Positions 57,230 to 64,000 of a DNA stretch of 64,000 bases are shown in pieces. Source of the stretch: Novipirellula caenicola (GTDB lineage: Bacteria; Planctomycetota; Planctomycetia; Pirellulales; Pirellulaceae); NCBI RefSeq assembly GCF_039545035.1, contig NZ_BAABRO010000021.1:34667-98666 (forward strand), written 5' to 3'. Under the pieces are notes generated by a model. The model had not been told where the DNA came from and made no database searches. It saw nothing but the letters and a program-made list of their open reading frames with translations. The position numbers and the translations under genes are program-made. Each line of letters begins with the position of its first letter. Positions within the stretch are counted from its first letter, which is position 1.

Positions 57230-58327
57230 ATGAAGTGTAGTGTGACACGTAGGTATCAAGGGTTTACCTTGGTTGAATTGTTGGTTGTGATTGCGATTAT
57301 TGGTGTATTGGTCGGGCTGTTGCTGCCTGCGGTACAGGCGGCACGCGAAGCCGCGCGACGGATGCAATGTTCCAACAACATGAAGCAGTTAGGGTTGGCG
57401 CTGCAAAACTATCACTCCGCCTACGAGCAATTCCCTCCTGGATCCGCTGATTTTTACGGCTATTCGTACGGCCTTCGACGAAACGTGGGCGCTTCGATCT
57501 TTTTGCTGCCTTTTATCGAAATGGGGGCTTTGTATGAAGCGTTTGAACAGGAGGCGAAAGTGGCGACGCCTGGATCGGGGTTCTGGCAGAGTCAGACGCT
57601 GCTAGACGCCGGCCCTCAGGCGGCGTTCCTGTGCCCCTCGGCGCAGAACGCGGATGGCACCGAATACAATGGGCTGTCGAAATCCTTGTATGTCTTCTGC
57701 ATTGGCGATGCGATGTGGCACAATGCCAAGAGTGATTCTGAAGAGGGCATGGCGATTGCCCGCATCAACTCACGAAGCATGTTCGTACCGATGACCAACG
57801 GCAACCGCAACGATCTGCGACGCTTTCGCGACCTACTTGATGGGACCAGCAATACATTGGCAATGAGCGAGGTCGCGGGGACACCACGCGATCAAGCCTT
57901 CGTCAAAGGCGACGTTGCCAGCTTTAACGGAATGTATGACGGCACGACTGCGATGGCGGGGCCGTGTATGACCGCACCGCTAGATCCAAACAACCGATTT
58001 CAGTACCAGACAGGCGCGGATTGTTGGCGCGGGCTGTTGTTTGGGGATGGTCGTGTGATCAATACTCGCTTTACCACCACACTGCCACCCAATTCCTATT
58101 CCTGTGCTTACGCTGGCAACAACGACAGCTGGGGAAGTTTCTCACCGTCGAGCGAGCATCAGGGAGGAGTGCAAACGTTGTTGTTCGACGGGTCGGTCCG
58201 CTTTGTCACGGATTCGATTGACACGGGTAACCTGAATGCACGCCAAGTCACCAGCGGCGAAAGTCCCTATGGGGTGTGGGGTGCGATGGGCACCAAGTCC
58301 GGTAGAGAAACAGCCTCATTTCACTGA
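57230..58327 (+). CDS. DUF1559 protein with type IV prepilin-like N-terminus
   Basis: A 365-residue protein. The start MKCSVTRRYQG-FTLVELLVVIAIIGVLVGLLLP is the prepilin cleavage site and hydrophobic helix (Gly-Phe, Glu at +5), followed by AVQAAREAARRMQCSNNMKQLGLALQNYHSAYEQFPPGS, the hallmark of the planctomycete DUF1559 family. The end has SSEHQGGVQTLLFDGSVRFVTDSID, also typical. GAAGGTG lies before the ATG. Planctomycete genomes carry many copies, probably as pseudopilin-like surface or secretion components; the specific role is unknown. A terminator lies about 190 bases downstream, so it is probably a single-gene transcript. Confidence 0.95.
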   Translation: MKCSVTRRYQGFTLVELLVVIAIIGVLVGLLLPAVQAAREAARRMQCSNNMKQLGLALQNYHSAYEQFPPGSADFYGYSYGLRRNVGASIFLLPFIEMGALYEAFEQEAKVATPGSGFWQSQTLLDAGPQAAFLCPSAQNADGTEYNGLSKSLYVFCIGDAMWHNAKSDSEEGMAIARINSRSMFVPMTNGNRNDLRRFRDLLDGTSNTLAMSEVAGTPRDQAFVKGDVASFNGMYDGTTAMAGPCMTAPLDPNNRFQYQTGADCWRGLLFGDGRVINTRFTTTLPPNSYSCAYAGNNDSWGSFSPSSEHQGGVQTLLFDGSVRFVTDSIDTGNLNARQVTSGESPYGVWGAMGTKSGRETASFH

Positions 58328-58514
58328 AGTCGCTGCGGTCCCGTGTGGCGGTTACCGAATCGAGCTTGCATCGTCGCGATTCGTTTGTGGCCTGCGGCGA
58401 ATGCAACTCGATTTGTCAGACGCAGTCGTCTTCTAGCAGCGAGACGCTGCTTCAAACGAGTGAGACAAGCAATTCCCCTTTCGTCGTGTGCCGTTGCATT
58501 GTCTTGCGGCTCGT

Positions 58515-58563
58515 GCCAGTCGTACCGGTTGTGCCGACCGCGCGCGGTGCGACTGGCTTTTTT
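58515..58563 (+). terminator. Rho-independent terminator after the DUF1559 gene
   Basis: GCCAGTCGTACC pairs with GGTGCGACTGGC (12 bp, one mismatch) and six T residues follow. It lies about 190 bases past the DUF1559 stop, in a 347-base gap that otherwise shows no gene. Confidence 0.75.
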
Positions 58564-58674
58564 GGGTTCAGAGGTCGAATCCTTACAACTGGACCTCCGG
58601 TTTTTTCCGCGGAGGATTCAGAACGAGGCCAAAACGGACTGGCCCGTGCACGATTCAGCCGAGGGAGCTAGCCG

Positions 58675-59721
58675 ATGAAATCGAAAAAATCAAAGCGAAA
58701 CCTTTTTATGAAATGCCTGATGTCGGGCATGTTGTTGAGTTGCTCGACGGCATGGGCTGATTCGCCAGTCTCCGAACAGGTCGAGGAAATGGATGGTTTC
58801 CCCGTCTTTGACCAACAGGAGAACGACGATTTTGTCGCCTGGACCGATGAGGTGTTTGGCAGCGGCATTTTGGATGCAGCCCCCGAACCGCAGAAGCACC
58901 AAGACGTCGATGTCGCGTTACCCCCGCCGGCGAATCGTTACAGCGCGTTGCCGTCCTATTTCGGCGAGCCGACGGAGGTGGTACCGAAATCACAAGGCGT
59001 CGTGGTTTCGAGCGACGTCGATCCGGCTCGCCAAATGACCGCAACCGTAATCAAGGCCCCCACGCAGATCAAAAAGGTGGATCAGCTGGAATTGGACGTT
59101 GACCGCATTGTTGAAGCGGACCGCCAAGATCGATACGAGCAGATTGCTCAGCGTCCGAGCCGGGATGCAGGGGGGGCAAACCGCCCTAACCGCGATTCCA
59201 ACGCAGCAAGCTTGCTGGATGGCGATGACTTTTACCGGACTCCCGAAGTGGTCGGCGGCCGCTTGGAATTGCCGCCGATCGCCGCCGCCAGCACCTCGAT
59301 CGAAAACATCGGTAACGGTCGGGCTCCTGAAGGATTCCGTAGCAGTGCGGACTCGCCGATTCTGCCGCTACCCGAGCAAGGGATCGAACGAGATGCATCA
59401 TGGGGCTGGTCCACCAAAGCTTGGAACGCCCCCAATACGTTCTCGCATCCGTTGTACTTCGAGGACCGTATGTTGGAACGACACGGTCACGAGAAACACC
59501 CATGTTTGACCCCGATGGTTGCAGGCATGCGGTTCTTTACCACCGTTCCGATGCTGCCATACCTCGCGACGATCGATCACCCCTGTGAATGCGACTACAC
59601 CATGGGGTACTACCGCACCGGTTCCTGTGTTCCCGCGTATGTCCAGCGTCCGCCATACGAGCGACGCGCCGTGATCGCCGAAGCGGCGGCGGTTTCCGGA
59701 GCGGTCATCGCGTTCCCATAG
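58675..59721 (+). CDS. Secreted protein of unknown function
   Basis: A 348-residue protein. The signal peptide is basic at the start (MKSKKSKRNLF) and cleaved near SCSTAWA-DS. The next 250 residues are acidic, polar and of low complexity, with Pro, Asn and Gln, and probably little structure. The last third is different and carries MVAGMRFFTTVPMLPYL, HPCECDYTMGYYRTGSCVP and a hydrophobic end AVIAEAAAVSGAVIAFP. Cys residues there could form disulfides. I do not recognise the family; the C-terminal block may be planctomycete-specific. It has terminators on both sides, so it is likely its own unit. Confidence 0.78.
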   Translation: MKSKKSKRNLFMKCLMSGMLLSCSTAWADSPVSEQVEEMDGFPVFDQQENDDFVAWTDEVFGSGILDAAPEPQKHQDVDVALPPPANRYSALPSYFGEPTEVVPKSQGVVVSSDVDPARQMTATVIKAPTQIKKVDQLELDVDRIVEADRQDRYEQIAQRPSRDAGGANRPNRDSNAASLLDGDDFYRTPEVVGGRLELPPIAAASTSIENIGNGRAPEGFRSSADSPILPLPEQGIERDASWGWSTKAWNAPNTFSHPLYFEDRMLERHGHEKHPCLTPMVAGMRFFTTVPMLPYLATIDHPCECDYTMGYYRTGSCVPAYVQRPPYERRAVIAEAAAVSGAVIAFP

Positions 59722-59822
59722 CCGCACAGCGGCAGTGGCTCTCCAGACAAGCTGCCAGTTGCTAATTGCCCGCTACCGGATGCCGTTATCCGTGGCGGCG
59801 GTGCCCTAGCAGATGGCTGACC

Positions 59823-59872
59823 AGGCCGGTTTTTTGCGTTGCATTTGCATCGCTGAAAACCGGCCTTTTTTT
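59823..59872 (+). terminator. Rho-independent terminator after the unknown secreted protein gene
   Basis: AGGCCGGTTTT pairs perfectly with AAAACCGGCCT over 11 bp and is followed by a T-run. It is about 100 bases past the stop. The remaining gap to the next gene shows no coding frame. Confidence 0.85.
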
Positions 59873-60026
59873 GTGTATTCAGCGATCCGCTGCGACGTGC
59901 CGGTGTCGCTCACGGGCAGTCTGCCTTTCCTGCCCACCTTCCCTTTTCCCCTCTGGCGATTTACCGGCAAAGCGTTTAAAACAGCGGCATACGAATACAT
60001 GTTTTCCAAATGCCTGGACTCGCCCG

Positions 60027-60557
60027 ATGTTTTACCTGATGATTTTGGCCGTTGCCGCGAGCCGCTTCCTCCCTCATCCTCCCAATGTTGCCTGTGTCGC
60101 CGCTTTGGGGCTGTTTGCCGGCAGCTACATGTCGGGACGCCGAGCCTATTTGGTTCCGATCGGAGTGATGGCACTGAGTGACATCATGGGCCAGATGTTA
60201 GGGATTCCTGGGCTGGGTTTCTACAACTTGGCGGCGATGGCGATGGTTTACCTGGGGATGGCAGCGTCGGTGCCAATCGGACGCATGCTCCGTAACGCAG
60301 GTGGAACGAGCCGTCTGTGGAAGGTTCCCGCGGCATCGGTGGCGGCTTCGACCGTGTTCTTTGTCGTCAGCAATTTCGGTACGATCTTGGCTGGCTGGTA
60401 TCCGATGTCGGTAGCCGGTTTCACCGCTTGTTACATCAATGCGATCCCGTTCTACGGCTTCACTGTCGCCGGCGATCTGTGCTTCTCGGCGGTCATCTTT
60501 TCCGCATATGCGCTTTCGCAATCGCGTTTCCGCTTGCCGGTCCTGGCCAAAGCCTAA
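60027..60557 (+). CDS. DUF6580-like integral membrane protein
   Basis: About 176 residues from the ATG at 60027; the longer frame from 59766 passes through the terminator and has no export-like start. Five or so hydrophobic segments are visible: FYLMILAVAASRF, NVACVAALGLFAGSYM, YLVPIGVMALSDIMGQML, LAAMAMVYLGMAASVPIG and VAASTVFFVVSNFGTILAGWYPM, with FYGFTVAGDLCFSAVIFSAYAL at the end. The NFGTILAGWYP-type motif and overall plan match the DUF6580 family, possibly related to ECF-type vitamin transporters. The transported compound is unknown. No neighbour suggests a pathway. Confidence 0.8.
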   Translation: MFYLMILAVAASRFLPHPPNVACVAALGLFAGSYMSGRRAYLVPIGVMALSDIMGQMLGIPGLGFYNLAAMAMVYLGMAASVPIGRMLRNAGGTSRLWKVPAASVAASTVFFVVSNFGTILAGWYPMSVAGFTACYINAIPFYGFTVAGDLCFSAVIFSAYALSQSRFRLPVLAKA

Positions 60558-61229
60558 TCGCGTTGCTGGCAACCGCCAGACGTCATTGACTTTCGCCGCA
60601 AGCGAGAGGTTTTATAGCGGAGCGGCGCGGGGCCGCGCCCGGTCAAAATTCAACGTTTGTTTCGCTGCAACCGGGCGGCTTGCGGAGTGAGCGCTACCAA
60701 AGTAGTGGTGGTTGGGTGATAGCCCGCTCGGCTCGTAGCGAGACGAGACGATCACGAACGGCGATTTCGTTTGCGGTTGGCTCGCGACAGGGGCTTTCCG
60801 TCTTTCTTGCGGAGGGTTCAAAATGTCGGACGTCGGTAATCGATTTGCTTGAGTCTTGATTGATGACTCGCAAACGGTGCTCGCAATAAGAGCGGTGCTC
60901 GCAAAAAAGCTGAGCTCCTAAACTCACGATGCCCCCCAAAAACAGTGCAATCGGCAGATTCACTTTGCTTGCGGCCGGATTTCCGAATTCCCCGAGAAAA
61001 CATGGGGATTTGTGTCCACCCCTCGCATCCCCTTCTTCCGGGGTTGCTGCAACAGCTTCGCCAACCGTTAAACTCCGCCGCGACTCTGCGGGCTGTGCCG
61101 GTTTCTCTTGATTTGCAGGCGTGATTTGTCGCCCGATCATTCCAGTTGTTTCGACAATCCGGTCGATAACGCAAGCACCGCCAATGATCTTTCGCACGAT
61201 CGCTTGTGTTGTACGAGTGACGAAAGAGG
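60558..61229. repeat. Long gap with dispersed repeat
   Basis: This 672-base gap starts with 60613-60655, an inverted copy of 30661-30706 (TAGCGGAGCGGCG, CCCGGTCAAAAT and a CAACG end). From about 60690 to 61200 I see no gene I would support: a minus-strand frame of 167 codons exists but has no signal, family or ribosome site. It probably contains the TolC-like gene's promoter. Confidence 0.5.
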
Positions 61230-63344
61230 GTGCGGCGTACTCAAGTGAACCTGGTCATGCGACGCAACCAAGACAAAACATTAGCCACGCCAGCTCCGTC
61301 ATCACGTATTGGCCGAGCGAGTGATCGTCTGAAGTCCTCGTGGCGTCGGTCCCGTCGTTCCGCTCTGCTGGCAATGTTGGTCGGAGTCACCTCGATCAGT
61401 AACGTCGGCTGTAGCGTCTTTGATCGAATCAAAGATGGCCCTCACGATACCAAAGCATCGTACCACGACGACTATGCGATGCGGATCGAGTACCCCGAAG
61501 TACAACAGTGTGCAACGGCGCCGTCGGAAGCCGCAAAGCAAGCGACCGAGCCTTTGGCACTCGAAGATCCGTCCAAGATCCCGACGCTTGAGTTGACGTT
61601 GGAGCAAGCGATCCAGTTGGCGGTTCAACAAAGTCCCGTGCTGCGATCGATCGGTGGCACCGTGGTTCCGAATCCACAGGGCACTACCACCACATTTGAT
61701 CCCGCATTGGCGCACGCCAATCCGCTGACTGGGACCGAAGCGGCGTTGTCGGCGTTTGACGCACAATTCTCGCAGCAGCTATTTTGGAGCAACGCGGATC
61801 AGCCTCAGAATATCTTGGCTGGTTCGGTCAATGCCCAGTTCACCCCGTCCGCATTGCAAGAGAACTACGCGACATACGCCGCCGAGTTGTCGAAACAAAC
61901 CGCGCAAGGGGCGAGCTTCGCTTTACGTCACAACGTTAACTATAACAACAGCAACCGGCCGAACCGTGCTTTCCGCAGCGACTTTGTCGGCTTTCTCGAA
62001 GCGGAGTATCGTCAACCGTTGATGCAGGGTGCCGGCACCACATTCAACCGCATTGCGGGTCCGAATTCGACGATCGGCAATTACAACGGTGTCTTGATCG
62101 CACGTGTCAATGAAGATGTGGCATTGGCCGATTTCGAAGCCGCCGTGATTAATTTGGTTGCCGATGTCGAGCAAGCCTACTGGGAACTTTCGGTCGGTTA
62201 TCGAATACTCGAAGCCAATGTCAAAGGCCGTGACTCGGCGCTGCAAACGTTCCAGTACCAACAAGTCCGTCTCGAGGCGGGGGCGGGACGAAGCGACGAA
62301 GAAGCTCAGGCTCAGTCGCAATACTATCAGTTCCGTGCTCAAGTCGAGGCGGCGCTGGGCGGTCCCGATGGATTGTACGCTCGCGAGCAACAGTTGCGCT
62401 ATTTGATCGGTTTGCCCGCCAGCGATGGACGGCTCCTGAAACCGACCACCACTCCGACCGACGTGCGAGTTGTGTTCGATTGGGAAAGTGCTCTTGGACA
62501 AGCACTGACTCGGCGAGTCGAAGTGCGTCGCCAACGATTCAATCTGAAACGGCGTGAAATGGAACTGACCGCCGCCCGTCTGAATCGACGTCCTCGGCTG
62601 GATTTTCTTGGTCAATACCGATTCCGTGGTCTTGGTGATCATTTGATTGGCGGCAGTGACAAAGAGCAATTCGATAACCTGTACGGCAGTATCACTGACG
62701 GCAATTACCAAGAGTGGCAAGCCGGGCTGGAGATGGATTTCCCCGTGGGGTTGCGAGCGGCCAGTGCTGCGGTGGCGCATGCTAATTTGAACTTGCGTCG
62801 TGAACGTGCATTGCTCGCCGAAACCGAACTGCGAGTCAGCCATGATCTTTCCGATGCGGCTCGTCAAATCATGTTGACGCACCAATTATTGGAAACCAAC
62901 TACAACCGCTATCTGGCGGACCAACGACAAGTCGATGTGCTGCGTCGCCGTTACCGCGACGGAACCGATAACATCAACTTCCTGTTGCAAGCCCAACGGC
63001 AAGTGGTGACCAGTGAGGCCGAGTTCTATACATCGTTGACCAACTACAACCTTGCTATACGCGATTTTCACCGGCAAAAGGGATCGTTGTTGGCTTACAA
63101 CCAAGTCCAGCTTTCCGAAGGCCAATGGGCGCCAGGGGCATACCAAGACGCTTACGAAACTGGACGTCACTTGACACCACGTCGCAACCCCAGCGACGTG
63201 CACATGCCAGCACCGCTGACCAGCGGAGCGTTTGACCCATCGGCCCCTCAAATGCAGCCATTCATGAATGCACCGGCGACCGAGACGATGCTCGAGTCAA
63301 CACCGCAACCCGCAGAGCCGGCTGAGGACGCCCCCTCGTCGTAG
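61230..63344 (+). CDS. TolC-family outer-membrane channel protein
   Basis: A protein of about 704 residues. The start is uncertain: GTG at 61230 or ATG at 61257 (MRRNQDKTLATPA). A hydrophobic stretch SALLAMLVGVTSISNVGCSVFDRI ends in a Cys that could be lipidated, although the lipobox is not ideal. The outer-membrane efflux repeats are clear: LTLEQAIQLAVQQSPVLRSI, VEQAYWELSVGYRILEAN, RRVEVRRQRFNLKRREMELTAARLNRRPRLDFLGQY, and a second set ending in LNLRRERALLAETELRVSHDL and RYRDGTDNINFLLQAQRQVVTSEAEFYTSLTNYNLAI. It should provide the outer-membrane tunnel for an RND or type I exporter. No pump gene lies beside it. The C-terminal 40 residues are Pro-rich and probably disordered. Confidence 0.88.
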   Translation: MRRTQVNLVMRRNQDKTLATPAPSSRIGRASDRLKSSWRRSRRSALLAMLVGVTSISNVGCSVFDRIKDGPHDTKASYHDDYAMRIEYPEVQQCATAPSEAAKQATEPLALEDPSKIPTLELTLEQAIQLAVQQSPVLRSIGGTVVPNPQGTTTTFDPALAHANPLTGTEAALSAFDAQFSQQLFWSNADQPQNILAGSVNAQFTPSALQENYATYAAELSKQTAQGASFALRHNVNYNNSNRPNRAFRSDFVGFLEAEYRQPLMQGAGTTFNRIAGPNSTIGNYNGVLIARVNEDVALADFEAAVINLVADVEQAYWELSVGYRILEANVKGRDSALQTFQYQQVRLEAGAGRSDEEAQAQSQYYQFRAQVEAALGGPDGLYAREQQLRYLIGLPASDGRLLKPTTTPTDVRVVFDWESALGQALTRRVEVRRQRFNLKRREMELTAARLNRRPRLDFLGQYRFRGLGDHLIGGSDKEQFDNLYGSITDGNYQEWQAGLEMDFPVGLRAASAAVAHANLNLRRERALLAETELRVSHDLSDAARQIMLTHQLLETNYNRYLADQRQVDVLRRRYRDGTDNINFLLQAQRQVVTSEAEFYTSLTNYNLAIRDFHRQKGSLLAYNQVQLSEGQWAPGAYQDAYETGRHLTPRRNPSDVHMPAPLTSGAFDPSAPQMQPFMNAPATETMLESTPQPAEPAEDAPSS

Positions 63345-63870
63345 CGAAAGTCGTCAAGACTTTCGTCGCGATAACAGGCTTCCGCCCTTGAGGAAGCGAA
63401 CATCGCCGTAATGGACGAGGCAACGAGACCCTTCGCCATCCTCGTAACGAATGGCGTCAACGGCTTGTTGAATTACTGAGCCGCGACGCGTCAGCGGCCG
63501 GGTCCCGCGCGCTACCCGGTGCCTTACGGCCCACGGCTCACTGTTGCGATGTGGATTTCGATTACATCAACAAGTCGTCAAGACTTTTGGACCGATGCCA
63601 AGCTTCCGCCCTTGAGGAAGCCACCACCACCGTAGTGGACGAGGCAACGAGTCCCTTCGCCATCCTCGTAACGAATGGCGTCAACGGCTTGTTGAATTAC
63701 TGAGCCGCGACGCGTCAGCGGCCGGGGCCCGCGCTACCCGGTGCCCTACGGCCCACGGCTCACTGTTGCGATTTGCATTTATATTAACTCAACAAGCCGT
63801 CAAGACTTTTGGACCGATAACAAGCTTCCGGCCTTGAGGAAGCCACCATCATCGTAGTGGACGAGGCAAC
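63341..63870. repeat. Tandem repeat of about 223 bp, roughly 2.3 copies
   Basis: Units begin at 63351, 63575 and 63797 (spacing 224 and 222 bases), each opening with a TCGTCAAGACTTT-like block and containing the stem GCTTCCGCCCTTGAGGAAGC, then GTCAACGGCTTGTTGAATT, GACGCGTCAGCGGCCGG and CCCACGGCTCACTGTTGCG. Copies 1 and 2 are almost the same; copy 3 breaks off near 63870. It starts directly after the TolC-like gene. No coding frame is convincing. Confidence 0.85.
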
Positions 63871-63930
63871 GAGTGGGATGGTGAAACGCGACGAGTCTGG
63901 GGAGATTGGGAGGGCTGGGAAATGAGAAAA

Positions 63931-63988
63931 CTGTTACGCTCCAGCGGATGAAGTCTCAATTTCAATCCGCCACGATGGAGCGTAACAG
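63931..63988. repeat. Long two-part hairpin near the window end
   Basis: CTGTTACGCTCCA (63931-63943) is the exact reverse complement of TGGAGCGTAACAG (63976-63988). Inside it GCGGATGAA pairs with TTCAATCCGC (one bulge) around an 8-base loop, and a 5-base bulge CACGA breaks symmetry. Such a shape occurs in REP-type elements or insertion-sequence ends; the window stops before this can be decided. Confidence 0.65.
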
Positions 63989-64000
63989 CGGTGTCATTAT

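Noticed and set aside
60694..61197. Minus-strand open frame of 167 codons in a long gap
   Set aside because: No ribosome site, no signal or domain, and a composition like that of frames antisense to other genes. It may be chance in GC-rich sequence.

Overview
The window looks like chromosome from a planctomycete, most likely a Pirellulaceae relative (Rhodopirellula-like). The evidence is family content: a giant secreted protein with an LEDRRLLA-type N-terminal motif and a dockerin-like C-terminus, two PVC-type dehydrogenase/HEAT/CxxCH proteins, a PSD1 (DUF1549/DUF1553) plus DUF1501 pair, a DUF1559 pseudopilin-like protein, an ECF sigma factor coupled to a WD40 Ser/Thr kinase, a sulfotransferase and a PL10-type pectate lyase. 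Genes are loosely spaced on both strands. Several gaps hold dispersed palindromic repeats. I see no tRNA, rRNA, CRISPR array, transposase or phage gene.

Layout. 0-5.3 kb: two abutting lipoprotein genes, a TPR/FG-GAP/ASPIC-UnbV protein and a seven-CxxCH cytochrome with a TPR tail. 5.4-19.4 kb (minus): one gene of about 4,650 codons for a mosaic surface protein with a complete metzincin zinc site. 19.9-24.6 kb (minus): an outer-membrane barrel protein with a clear terminator, then a haem-binding dehydrogenase/HEAT protein. 24.7-32.0 kb (minus): a GNAT-fold protein, an SDR oxidoreductase, and an RND pump with its membrane-fusion partner. 32.2-35.2 kb (plus): ECF sigma factor and WD40 kinase. 35.4-46.4 kb: methyltransferase, small unknown protein, pectate lyase, a second haem-binding dehydrogenase/HEAT protein, sulfotransferase, secreted esterase, two small envelope proteins and a DUF3472 protein.

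46.9-56.9 kb is the most coherent system. A tightly packed minus-strand operon (enolase-superfamily sugar-acid dehydratase, ceramidase-like metallohydrolase, DapA-family lyase, MFS anion transporter) diverges from a plus-strand operon (GntR/FCD regulator, PSD1 protein, DUF1501 protein). The regulator has two winged-helix domains. An 11-bp perfect inverted repeat and a second copy of its TTGTCnACAA core, 22 bp away, lie just before its start codon. I infer one regulon for uptake and breakdown of a sugar acid or sugar-acid conjugate, with the PSD1/DUF1501 pair as an envelope-side component.

57-64 kb (plus): DUF1559 protein, an unrecognised secreted protein, a DUF6580-like membrane protein and a TolC-family channel. 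The window ends in a tandem repeat of about 223 bp and a long hairpin.
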